From positions 49,859,720 through 49,923,719 of the forward strand of contig CM055105.1 of assembly GCA_029204225.1 (NCBI GenBank): a DNA stretch of 64,000 nt, read 5' to 3'. Below the pieces are notes generated by a model, which was given only the letters and a program-made list of their open reading frames with translations, had not been told where the DNA came from and did not search any database. The position numbers and the translations under genes are program-made. The DNA is from Diphasiastrum complanatum. Taxonomy: Eukaryota; Streptophyta; Lycopodiopsida; Lycopodiales; Lycopodiaceae. Of the stretch, positions 43,861 to 54,728 are shown piece after piece. The number at the start of each line of letters is the position of its first letter. Within the stretch, counting starts at the first letter, position 1.

Positions 43861-44740
43861 AGATCCAAGAGAATAACCACACAATCTCCACAAAATACAT
43901 TTGGGTTAGAAGAATCACAAGATACGAGCTCCTGATCAAATATGCCATCACAACAACAATCATCACCGACTCATGCCATGGATGCTGCAGTTATTGCCAT
44001 AGCTAACGACACAGTTGTGGATTCCCAGATTACTCCACCGGATACAGTTGCAACTCCATCGCTGCTAGACACTACGCTGACACCTCCACGTTCGCCGACA
44101 CTATGACGACACCTCCACATTCACCACAGCGACAAGCAGTACTAGCAGACACATTGACAACCATAGCAAACCAGCAAACCACAAGCACAACTTCAAAAAA
44201 AACAGAGGTGTAGCCCCTACAATAATCCCAACATGCAACATTTCGTTTTTTGGGCGGGAGGGAGGAGGAAGATGGCAGTGACATGCCCAAAGAGATGACA
44301 ACCACCAAAAATCTCAAGAGCAAACAAAGTTGGTCCACATCATTATGGACATGTCGGCCTATTTTGATGACAAAGACCTGTTAGAAGAGGATGTCAACAC
44401 CGACGAAAGGAAGGAAGATCAGCCTGGGGTAAGCTAACTCTTACTAGTGCCATTGCCACCTCCAGCCAACTTGCCACTCTATCCATCACCCTCACATCTA
44501 TCTCTCAAACATTTTCATTACCACCCCCAATCTCTCAAGCACCTCAAGACGAATCAACATACCAGCTAGATGGTAGTGTGATATTGGATGGGAAAGGGAC
44601 CGAAGCCGCTTCTCGGAGTCTCTCAACCTCCCTACCTATAGCTACAAAACTGCCAACTTTTCAGTGTTGGAGTTTTATGAAACCTTTGTACCCACATGCC
44701 CTGTTCCCCAGCCATCACTTCCCCATCCCCACCTGAGTCG
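43861..44740 (+). pseudogene. Ser/Thr/Pro-rich linker between S and U
   Basis: Frame fragments with low-complexity composition (KRITTQSPQNTFGLEESQ; TPPDTVATPSLLDTTLTPPR; ATLSITLTSISQTFSLPPP), interrupted by stops and frame changes. Its position suggests S and U were parts of one long protein of an element; only composition and order support this. Confidence 0.35.
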
Positions 44741-45760
44741 ACCCTTGAGACCATGTCAAGGAGCTCCTGAGAGATGCAAAGCCCAGCGGGATCGGATTTG
44801 TAAAGCAACTTAGCTCCCCCAATGCTACTTTTAATCTTGTTGAGAATCCTATCCCTGAACAATCCACAAAGTTCATGAGACCCTTGCCCGATTACAATCC
44901 ACTTGACATAGTTGAAACCCAAGCTGACATCGATAAGTTTGAGGACCCCGAGCTATGCAACTCACCCTTTGGAGTTTCTCACCACCACTTGCAGGTTTCA
45001 ATACTAGTGAAGCTGAGCCCTCGTCTAGTGGAAGAGCTGGAAGAGAAGACAAAAGTGCCAAGGCATTTGACGAGTATCTGGCAAGGCCTCCGAAAAAGCC
45101 AAAGGCAATCCAATAGATCAAGCCAAAGCCTAAGATGGCCGACACTCGAAAATACAAGAAATTCAGGAAGAAATACCCTCGATCCATGAGAGGTGGAAAA
45201 GAAGACTTGGATCAAGGACAATACCCATTAAGGTCAGATGCTATTGCAGCCCTACGGCCACAGCCAGAATGGAGAAACAAAATCTTGAAAGACAATTGGA
45301 CGCTGCAAGAGTACCTAAGGGCACCGTCTTGGAAAAGGGTTGATTCCTTTTACATGCCTATTAAGAGATCCAGGGCCAATGGAGAAACCAATAGATGAAA
45401 CTATCAATTGGTCAATGATTCCAGGGATTTCAAAAAGGTCAATGTAAGATGAGTTGCGGATACAACTACTAGACTTTGGCCACAAATATAGGTCTAGTGT
45501 TGATGTATGCATTCGAGAAAGTGCCGATTATCAATCCATGGCATTCCTTATGAATCAGGAGTGTTTTTGGGATGCAGGGTTGGATCCTATAAAAAACAAT
45601 TCCAACGTAGCCCTGCAATCAGAAGAAGGCCATCCTATGATGGAATTGAAGATAGAGTATGAGCGCTTACCATACGAGATGACAAGTAGGGCAAGGAAAG
45701 AAGATGTACGGTTTACTTTGCTATGTGCTTGGAGGATGCTGAGCATGCTTGGAATATGAA
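44741..45760 (+). pseudogene. U gene remnant (most complete copy)
   Basis: Consecutive frames: KELLRDAKPSGIGFVKQL and PDYNPLDIVETQADIDKF (to about 45000), then an acidic/Lys-rich frame (SEAEPSSSGRAGRED; AFDEYLARPPKKPKAIQ, TAG at 45115), KYKKFRKKYPRS, AALRPQPEWRNKILKDNWTL, APSWKRVDSFYMPIKR ending at 45396, and then HKYRSSVDVCIRESADYQSM, ECFWDAGLDP, LPYEMTSRARKEDVRFTLLC. Fragments of U lie at 11172-11310, 18560-18860 and 62640-62870 (minus). No domain recognised. Confidence 0.45.
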
Positions 45761-46261
45761 GAACATGTGTTTTCCAAAAACATTAGTCGTCTCACAAAAA
45801 GGCTTGGAGTAACATTAGAATTTGGAAGTGGTGCACCTACTTTGCATGGATGATCACTAACAAACAATGTCTGTCGTGATATGTTCCCTCTTGTCGATAT
45901 GATATTTTCATTGCGTGTGTAAATATTTTTTGAACACAATATGTGTAACCTGATTATTGTTGATTTTAATTTAATGAGCATTCAATGGTCATTTAATACA
46001 TTAAATCAAATATCAACGATGAGAACATATATATATACACAACGAGAAGAAGGTATATCTAGATCATAGATTATAAACTAAAGTAGACATTTCAAAAGCA
46101 GTGGAGAGATAGATTAGCAGTTGAGTGCCGTATACATTGGCCCTAGATGACTATAATGGGCAATGTTAAAAGCTCCAATCAACAAATGTTGATGTTTTCA
46201 ATGTACTCAATTCAAAAAATTGCGCCTAAAGGATTTTCTTCATAACATTTGTTCAGGAATA

Positions 46262-47757
46262 GTGGGCATCATGCTTATGATATTTCTTGTGCAACCACTT
46301 GGAGCAGGTTCAAGTTAGCATTTGTCTTCGACCAGCAAATGCTTTTGATCTCTGCGTGTGTAAGCCTTATCAGCATTGATGATAAAGCCTGAAGTGCACA
46401 TCTCTTCGAAGATTTGTATGGAGTCTGCAGGAAAGTATTGTATCCGTAAATAGATCCTGGTATCCTCCATGTGAAGCGCCGGTTTGTTGGGATTGATGAA
46501 AAGTTGTGGATCTTGCTCAAACCTTCGGCCCATGACAGTCATCAGAAACAGCAGAACTTGTGTTGTAGCTTGATTGTAGGATCGTCAGAATCGGAAGTTA
46601 ATTTGCAAAAATTCTTGATGGATGTATGACATTCCTTCTGAGAAGAAAACGAGCCATCTACTATCGCAAAGTTGCAAGGATATGCTGATATGTTGTCTTC
46701 CGATCTCCATTCTCGTATTCTACGAAATTTTGGGTCGAAAGAAGGATCAATCTGAAGTTGCTTTGGTGCTTCCTCAAGCCTTTCATTCACATGCGTATCT
46801 TTGAGGACTGGAGCTCTCCAACCTGTCGACGCAATTAGATATGGCTGAGAAGAGCTCCCGATCGAATTAGATGCCGTCGTTGGAACAGACTTGTCCTCGT
46901 CTTTGCGTCCTACGAGAGTCAAATTACTAGCATGCTTATGATTTTGCTCAACTAGCTAGTTGAAGCAGGTTCGAGTCAGCATTTGTCTTCGACCAATAAA
47001 TGCTTTTGATCTCTGGGTGTACATGTAACCCTCATCAGCATTGATGATAGATCTTGCAGTGCGCATCTCTTCGAAGATATGTATGGAGTCTGCAGAAAAG
47101 TATTGAATCCGTAAATAGATCCTGGTATCCTCCATGTGAAGGACCGCTTTGTTGGGATTGATGGAAAATTGTGGATCTTGCTCAAACCTTTTGGCCCATG
47201 AGAGTCATCAGAAACTGGCAGAACTTGTGTTGTAGCTGGATTGTAGGATCGCAAGAATCGGAACTCAGTTCCCAGAAATTATTGATTGATGTATGACATT
47301 CCTTCCGAGAAGAGAACGAGCCATCTATTATCGCAAGGATATGCTGATATGTTGTCTTCCGATCTCCATGCTCATCTTCTACGAAATCTTGGGCCGAAAG
47401 AAGGATCATTCTGAATTTGCTTTGGTGCTTGCTCAAGCCTTTCATTCACGTTCGTATCTTTGAGGACTGGAGCTCTCCAACCGGTTGACGCCATTAATTC
47501 TGGCTGAGAAGAGCTCCTGATCAAAATAGATGCCGTCGTTGGAACTGACCTGTCCGCGTCTTTGCGTCCTACCAGAATCGAATTACTGATATCATGTGCC
47601 TCCAAATTTCTTCCGCATATAGATTTCGTAGTTTTTGAAATTTTAGCCAAACGGATTTTCTCAGCCACCGATACTATGTTCATTTCTAGGTCCTTCTCCA
47701 TCTTCCTAAGCCGATGTTGGAGATCAACAATCCTCTTCTGAGACTCTTCAGCCTAAT
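46262..47757 (-). pseudogene. M gene, copy c (near full length, several frameshifts)
   Basis: Minus strand: N-terminal coiled-coil-like part AEESQKRIVDLQHRLRKMEK from 47757, VAEKIRLAKISKTTKSICG, ILVGRKDADRSVPTTAS, then module 1 (47460-46990) and module 2 (46930-46262). Module 1 lacks 8 bases near 47333; module 2 lost bases at 46548 and gained some near 46360. Both modules keep their repeat linker GRKD...VPTTASNSIGSSSQP, the boundary of the internal duplication. Splice-type sequence and a (GA)n tract lie just upstream. Confidence 0.65.
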
Positions 47758-47807
47758 GTAAATGACGAAAATAAGAGGCGAAATCAGAAGGACAGAGAAC
47801 ATTGATA

Positions 47808-47811
<4 letters not shown>

Positions 47812-47852
<41 letters not shown>
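47812..47852. repeat. (AG)20 microsatellite
   Basis: Counterpart of 60672-60764 in the other arm, which has about 46 units. Confidence 0.95.
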
Positions 47853-47854
<2 letters not shown>

Positions 47855-49256
47855 CCATGCATTGCATTCTATTTGTACTAAGTTGGTTTCGGGTTAGACG
47901 TTGAGGCATTGTAGTCATATGGATAGGGCATCCCATCCTTAAAGGAAAACTTGTGACCATTCTCTAGGTGACTTGAATAAGCCCACCCTCCATTCATTTC
48001 AAAGTCAAGAATAATCCATGCCCCTTTCACACTCATAGCCATCTATGCTATACACACCCCCCTTACTGCATCAATCAAATTTTACTTGTCCAAGAATAAG
48101 AGACAGATAAGCATGAGAAAAGGTCACAATTGTATCACATTTTAGTTGGCCAAGACAAAGGTAGTGCATGTGAAATTAAGGCCACAGGGGAGGCACATTC
48201 ACAGGTTTGTTTGAAGAGAGCTTTTCATATGTCGCATAAGCACTGAGAGATGTGTAAGTGACCAAATAAAATGTGAAAGCAGATTAATATTGATGTGTGA
48301 TGTCCCTTTGTGTGAATATTCTCTGGATCCAAACATCTAGTGTGTGGCTATTAGGCTAGAGATAGCATGATATATCAATCTCAACATCCATTGGAGCGAG
48401 CTTCTGATCCACTTGAACACAAAACTTACAAGACTATTTGCTTCATGATGTAAACGTGAATCCAACTTATCAACAATGTGATTCCCTAGTGCACAAATCA
48501 TCACATGGCAGAAAGTGATTCACTTTTGTGCATATGTTCCATAGAGATGTGTGACACTTTACTGCAAATAGTCTTGAAAAAATAGGAAGGTTGTACAAGA
48601 AGCAAGCATTAAAAAATGAAGGGGCCTAGACAAATTTTTTCAAGGCTATGTCCTTGGAGGAGGTCAATAATCAACTCCAAGCATCTACTATGAACTATGA
48701 ACCACACTTGGCTTAACACACAAGCTTCAAACTTTCAAGACTTCTTCAGGAACTACAAAGAACATGTTTAAGCTTAAAGACAAGTGGATGCAAAAATATC
48801 ATTATGTCTTGAAAACTTCCATACATGTGTATACATTGTTAATTTTAGAGCTCTAGGACTATGGCACATGCAAAGGGAGTAGCAATATGGTGCATTTAAG
48901 AGTAAAGGATCAAGCAAATACTTATAAAACTGGTATATGGCAAGTTAGAAACAATGACAATTCATGAGAATAAGTAGTGAAGCTCAAAAACTCATTTGGA
49001 GTGAGTTCTTGCCGAGTCCCAATTTGTTGCCTTGCTATTTGTGAACTTGCCCCAAGATAAGTTGAAAAAAAAACTTTTAATATTACGAATGACCACCACG
49101 AAGCTATCATAGTTTCAATCGACATTGATATAACAACAAAAATCATCACATATATGCAAACAAGATGGCAAACACTCATCAATTCATGGATTGTCTTCAT
49201 GCCCAGGTTCTCAGAAATCGGAGATGCCGGAACAACAAATTTACATTTTAGAACCT

Positions 49257-49458
49257 ATTGCATCATTATTTGATTGTGCTAATGATGCAAAAAGGCTACT
49301 AGAATATCGAACCAATAACATCACAAGCTACATTCAAATGTGCTAAGATAACACAAAAGTGCAGCACAATTTGCTTATACTTGGGTTACTTGCGAATGAT
49401 CACAATCATGGTGAGCTGCAAACTCAATCTTTACCATTACAAATTAGCGTACACTTGG
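49257..49458. repeat. L region end, copy 4
   Basis: Matches 41660-41865; ends at the TATAAATAG box. Confidence 0.55.
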
Positions 49459-50369
49459 TATAAATAGCATCATTTCCACCAAAAAGAAACTTTCAGAGGA
49501 AGTTGATTTGTAGAAAAACTAGAACTTCAACCTCATAAAACTCTTTAAGAATCTAGGTCCTTAATTCCCTCATTTGGTGTAGCTATGTATGTAAGCAAAT
49601 GTTGCAGAACATTACAAAAAGTCACAATATCATGCTTTTTAGCCATCCTGCAATGCTTTTATTTTAGGAAATGAAAACAAACTCTGATGGGAGAAGATTT
49701 GATGCTGGCACTTCGTTCTTCAAGCATGGAAATGGAATTAAAATGCTTTGAAAAGGTATAGCTTCAAAGGATCGATTTTCCATCTTTTAGTGGTCATCTA
49801 TCATTCGCTACGACCGTGATTGATTACTCCTTCGCATCCTTGGAACCATCTACATACATCCACCACGGATCCAGAGCACCATCATAAATCTGCTACATTA
49901 CACAAAAATTGTCACATCTAACACGAGCCAAATGTTGAGGGGCAGTGCTACTGGAGCTTGTCAAAACCACACATTCAACACCGATTTGGGTTGAAAACTC
50001 GCTACTAGTACGTTACTGCGAAGAAACATCATCGTTTCCACATCCTATCAAAGCGACATTGCTCCAAAATTTTCCGCAAATTTCTAGTCCGCATACACTA
50101 CTGAGCAATACTCTACATACACTGCTCACAGAGCCGAGCCCCCATACTTTGCATTCACTGTGGCCCGAGCCGAGCGTCCATACTCTGCATTCATTGTCGA
50201 CCGAACTGACCGTCCATACTCTGCGTACAAAGTTGACTGAGCCGAGTCCATCAAAATTCGATATCAAAAGTCGACAGATTAGAAGTCCTCCACAGTCGAT
50301 CGAGTTGAGACTCCACTTGTTTGTTACCAGAGCCAAACCTTCAACAGAATCATCGGCCGAGTCCAGATC
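49459..50369 (+). repeat. S leader, copy 4, with TATA box and minisatellite
   Basis: TATAAATAG at 49459-49467, leader, then a 170-codon open frame (49945-50457) over the 36-bp array at 50090-50250. It overlaps the S start codon at 50370. Confidence 0.6.
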
Positions 50370-51260
50370 ATGTCTGCCACAACATCTTCCAGTTCTGATG
50401 ACCCAACCCAAGACAAAATTGACATCACCATGGAAAGCCTTGATATCTCCAAGATGAACACTTGGTACCACCAGGAGGCACACCAGTTCCTAAGCCACAT
50501 AGAGTTCCAACTTTCTCCTTTTAGTGGCTATCAGAGCCTATTTATATTGCATATTGCATATGCATCTTATAACCACACCGACAGAGTTTTCCAGTTCATG
50601 TTACCTCCTAACCAAAATTTTGCTTATATTATCCCTATTTCTGGAGCTGACCTCAATACATTTGGCTTCCCTAAGGGACCAAACACAGTAGACCCTCAAA
50701 AAGATTGCATCCATAGCATACTTCAAATACATGGACCCCTCAGTGGAAAATGGAGAAACAAAGATGGTTACCATATCGAGTTCATAAATGATAAGCTCTT
50801 AGTTGCTGCATGCGCCTATCTGACGAAATATACACAGCGCTATAGGTCCAAGATCATGTGTATCCCCATGAAACTATTCCACATGATGGCAGATTCTAGA
50901 CTACACAATCAGAACCATGACTGGGCCCAATTTGCTTCCAATTGCATCCATGACTATTTCAAGAACAAGAAAACCTCCACATTATTTGACTGTCTTCTGA
51001 TATATGTCACTTTGCAGCAGTTGAGCAACCGACCTTGAGTTCGAGACTAGTTGATGCTAGTAGATAAAAGCTTGGGAGACCGTCATAACCAGCAAAGAAG
51101 ACAAATTCTACTACCAGGCCTACTGCAACATATTTCATGCAAGCGGCTTCTCATAAGAGGAGGATTCCTCCTCTCAACAAAGGCCAACTTCAAAGCACCA
51201 AAAGGCCAGCCTAGTGAACACATCGAGAAAGGCACCCATGTCCTCTTTGTCACACACGAA
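50370..51260 (+). pseudogene. S family coding remnant, copy 6 (longest open copy)
   Basis: Open for 222 codons (50370-51038) and has Gln-Arg-Tyr where copies 1-4 carry TAG. Blocks in order: SATTSSSSDDPTQDKIDIT, HIEFQLSPFSGYQS, LPPNQNFAYIIPIS, GPNTV, then a short out-of-frame bridge produced by a deletion in the GPNTVSRT region, then GYHIEFINDK, CAYLTKYTQRYRSKIM, KLFHMMADSRLHNQN and DWAQFASNCIHDYFKNK, ending after LQQLSNRP. The following C-terminal part (51039-51260) is out of frame. Unknown function. Confidence 0.6.
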
Positions 51261-51592
51261 ATGTACATATTGATAAGTTTTATTCAGGGCAAGATTGCTT
51301 GAAAATGGCTGTGGAGGAAATGCGCAACAAAGAAGATGATCTAACTTTTGAGGAGGAGTTTCTTAGAATCCAAAGTCAACTTGGTTATTTCCACAACCAA
51401 CTGTCTATTCAACAACAATATTGACATCAAAAGGTGGACATAATATTGATGGAGAGACAGTAATCAAGGAAGACAAAGCCGGTGCGTATTATAGAAAAAA
51501 TAATATATCTTCACATCTTGTTTGCATGGAATTCCGAGCCAGAGGCCTCTACAAAGGACGCTATTTCCAGATTAGAGGATGTGTTGTCCAAA
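51261..51592 (+). pseudogene. V fragment, copy 2
   Basis: Frame pieces VHIDKFYSGQDCLKMAVEEM, EEEFLRIQSQLGYFHNQLS (a stop at 51422), then VRIIEKIIYLHILFAWNSEP and STKDAISRLEDVLSKA. Joined at about 51592 to the inverted K2 remnant. I do not recognise it. Confidence 0.4.
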
Positions 51593-52229
51593 GCAGGCTT
51601 ACTTGTGCAAATGCCTCATTTATCATCTTAAACATTGTTGCATATGCTTTTGTACTGATGCTAGAAAAGTCACATGCCCCCTGAAGCAATGTAGTGTCTA
51701 AAATTTTTCCAACTTCATCAATAATGTTATCAATAACCGAAGCCTTAATCTTTTTCATTTTGTTATTATTTAACATTGATTTCATAGATTTAGAAGTCAA
51801 GATAGAGGCTAGTGAGTTTCCAATTGAAATCCCATCGGCCAAATGGTCTTCAACAACCAATACTGATCTGCATTGCAAACATAATGTTCATGAAAATGTC
51901 AGTAGAAATCAAGACATAGTATTCACAGCAGTATATAATAAGCAAAATCAACAGAAAAATGAAATTAATAAATAACACTATTAGTGATTATGAATGAATC
52001 AAAAAGTTCAAGCAATATTCAATACCAAATAAGCTATAACTTACTTGAATGCACAGATTCGTCTTTTTATGTGACCTCCTTTGGATGATAGATTACATAT
52101 ATCCTTGTTTACCAGTCTTTTCCTCTTGTTGCTTTGGACGTTTATGTTGAGCACATCCATATCTTTAACAAGAGACAAATGTGAGATATGCATGGATTGA
52201 AATGCAATTTTTGTCTCATCATTACTAGT
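51590..52229 (-). pseudogene. K gene, copy 2, 3' part
   Basis: Minus strand: end of exon 1 from the copia insertion point to 52045 (NKRKRLVNKDICNL, RRICAF), intron 52044-51868 (177 bases, GTAAGT...TTTGCAATGCAG, phase 2), then exon 2 from 51867 (SVLVVEDHLADGISIGNSLA, LLQGACDFSSISTKAYATMF). The match to K1 ends near 51590 at a V fragment. Its 5' part lies beyond the copia element at 58319-58735. Confidence 0.7.
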
Positions 52230-52236
52230 TGTATAA
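52230..52236. other. Target-site duplication, left
   Basis: TGTATAA, repeated at 58312-58318 immediately outside the right LTR. Seven bases is longer than the five usual for copia elements. Confidence 0.7.
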
Positions 52237-52508
52237 GTTAGAATTAAAGTAGAATCACTGTGTTACTGTACTGTGGGTCCTATCAGTGGATAAGGATCAG
52301 TTGGCCTCGCCACGAGGCAAGTCGACGGGACAAGCATCCCGCCAATGACAATCTGGGTCATGCATGGGTTGCCTGAGTGAACAAATATATGTACAGTGTA
52401 ATTTCATTTTGAGAAAGACAGTTGCTATGTGAGGTTGCTGTGGAGAGTGTTTTCTGTCTGTGTTACTGTGTAGCATGATCTGTGCTCCTGTGCAAAGCAA
52501 ATTCTAAG
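52237..52508 (+). repeat. Copia-A 5' LTR
   Basis: Runs from (G)TTAGAATTAAAG to GCAAATTCTAA(G). The termini are an 8-bp inverted repeat TTAGAATT/AATTCTAA instead of TG...CA. No perfect TATA box; AATATATG at about 52382 is the nearest. Confidence 0.9.
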
Positions 52509-52509
52509 T

Positions 52510-52521
52510 TGGTATCAGATC
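52510..52521 (+). other. Primer binding site
   Basis: TGGTATCAGATC directly after the LTR, matching the usual copia site TGGTATCAGAGC (complementary to the 3' end of initiator tRNA-Met) at ten of twelve positions. Confidence 0.8.
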
Positions 52522-53857
52522 CGTACAGGGAGTGTACAAAGTACAGCATCGCCGTTGAAGAGAGCTTCGGGAGAATTGTCTTCTGAGAATTCAGGGTTTA
52601 CGACAGGTTGAAGATGAAAAGAGAAGCATTGGTGCATGGTTTTTAGTTTATAGAGGCTTGCTAAGCTCAGCAGAGAGATTATTAGCCTGTGCATAGCATC
52701 AGACAAGAAAAAATTTGGTGAAAAATTGACAATTTTGAAGCCAACTAAAAATTGACAATTTTGAAGCCAACTAAAAATTGAAACCGGGTTTGGGGTTACG
52801 GTTTTTATGCATAACTAGTGATTTCTTCACTGTTTGTGCACCCTTTTGGATGTCGTTAGGACAGGAAGGAAGCTAATCACATTGTCAACCAGCCATGGAG
52901 ATATTTTGAGGTCTATGTCAGAGATTTGTTTCCAGATAGTTAACGTAGCAGATTTGCAGTAAAAGGTGAAAAAAGCCACTTTGTCAAGTTGAGCTAAAAT
53001 CACCGTTTCTCCATGGAATTTCTTGAGTAAACACTCTACAGACTTGGGATCAGTAGGACAACCCTACTCCAAGCCTCAGATTGTGCTCAAATCGATCCAT
53101 AGGCGAGTTAGATCAAGCAGAATCGAGTGTGGGGAGGCGCGGCCGTAGACAGGGAGGTCGCGGACTGTTCGCACGTGGAACCAAAGGGAAACCATAGTGT
53201 TTCGAAGTGGACAGTGTCTACAAGACTCTCCATTGGTGCACATAAGTGCTCAGATCCATTGGATAGAGGAGTTACAAGATCGACGGCTCAGATTGTGCTA
53301 CCCAGAAGGGATATCCATAGTTGGATCAGATTCAACCATTGGATGGAGTCTGAAGGGTTGTTGAAGAGGGCCCTGAAGAAGTGAAGTGCTTTTTGGCCTT
53401 CAACTTCATTAAAAATTTTCATACTGAAATTGGAGTTGGGTCCCTTCACAAGTGAAGAGTGAAGTTTCTTCAAGGTGAAGAAACAGTTCAAAAACTAGAA
53501 AAGTCCCTATTTTTGGGTCCTTTGCCCGTTTTGACCCAAACGAAAGGCTATAACCTCCAAACGAAGGGCACCCGGACTGTACCTGCAAGTATGGTACAGC
53601 AAAACAGAGTGATTGCAGCGGAGAAAGTGTTCAGAGTATGCCAGAAGTCATTTCACCATTCCACTGGGCACGTTGTTGGGAGTTGATGATTGAGTGCATT
53701 TCGGAAGGTGACGCCGATTTGGCTTTCAAATTGGTGGAAAAGTGGCAAGTGGCCTGGTAAGGGAAAAAATGCAGGTCATTATTTTCAACTTCTGACATCA
53801 TTGTTGGCCTCGGCATACTGTTTTTAGCCTACGACAGAAGTTTCAAGCAGTTTTGCG
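52522..53857 (+). other. Copia-A untranslated leader
   Basis: 1.3 kb between primer site and gag start. Short frames exist (for example 53127-53384) but resemble nothing known. A 20-bp motif (AAAATTGACAATTTTGAAGC) is repeated in tandem near 52722-52765. Confidence 0.6.
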
Positions 53858-54728
53858 ATGGCAAACATGGGAGAGTCCATTTTGAGTGAAAGTAGCAAAT
53901 TGGACGGGATTTCCAACTATGCAGTGTGGAAATTCAAAATGAAAAACATACTGATGGTGAAAGACGTGTGGGAAGTCATCACAGGTGATGAGAGAAGGCC
54001 GCCAAATGAAGCAGATATCAAAGTGTTCGACAAAAAGATGAGGAAAGCTTTCACCTTCATTAACTTGTCAGTGAAGGATCACATCATTACCCACATTTGT
54101 GATGCTGTTACACCTAGACAGGCATGGGATGTGCTAAAGGAGCAGTTTGAGACGTCAAATCCGTCAAGTATCATGTTTCTGAAGTCAAAGTTGAATAGTG
54201 CCCGCATGGAGCAAGGAGAGCACATTCAGACGTACATGACCAGAATCAAGACAATGAGAGATGAACTGCATTCTATTGGTGAGTGCATACGTGACATGGA
54301 GCTGGTGCACAATGCATTGTGCGGCATTGCAGAACCCTATCAGATGTTTGTGAGCAGAATAGCATCAAGAGAAAGATTGCCAACCTTTGACGAGCTCACA
54401 GGAATCTTGATGCAGGAAGAGCAACATAGAGAAATGGTGAAAGCTAGACGTCAAAATACTGACGATCAAGCACTTGCGACACGCCAAAAACAAGGCAAGG
54501 GCAAGGGCAAGAAGAAGTCTAAGTAGAAATTTGCCAAGTCTCAGGAGGACAAGGGATCTTCAAGTAAAACTAAGAAAAAAGGCAAGTGCTTCCATTGTGG
54601 TAAAAAAGGCCATTGGAAGAGTGAATGATGCAAATTCCTGGCGGAACAAGACAAGGGGAAACCAAAACAAGCAAGTAACCTTGTCGATGAGGGTGAGATT
54701 GAAGACTTTAGCATCTTCATATCTGCAT
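53858..54728 (+). pseudogene. gag: Copia-A gag
   Basis: ATG at 53858 (ANMGESILSES), N-terminal UBN2-type domain with LDGISNYAVWKFKMKNILM and VWEVITGDER, then KSKLNSARMEQGEHIQTYM, and a Lys-rich stretch. TAG at 54524-54526 replaces a Lys codon. The zinc knuckle CFHCGKKGHWKSE-stop-C (54587-54631) has TGA at 54626-54628 directly before its last Cys. Gag runs in the same frame into the protease. Confidence 0.9.

Larger units (their letters stand above)
45641..49256. repeat. Left arm of a 3.6-kb inverted repeat
   Basis: Reverse complement of 59233-62866 along its whole length, with small indels and a shorter microsatellite. Contains the U 3' end, M copy c and L-type sequence (48300-49256). The non-coding stretches 45850-46260 and 47870-49256 show no gene. 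Confidence 0.75.

Noticed and set aside
44072-44338. Minus-strand Ser/Cys/Val-rich frames
   Set aside because: Antisense of the Thr/Pro-rich S-U linker with no supporting motif.
50013-50483. Minus-strand Cys/Trp/Ser-rich frames over the minisatellite (also 1133-1438, 22699-22989, 36545-36856, 42442-42939)
   Set aside because: Produced by the 36-bp repeat having no stop in that frame; no domain, no start context, opposite to S.
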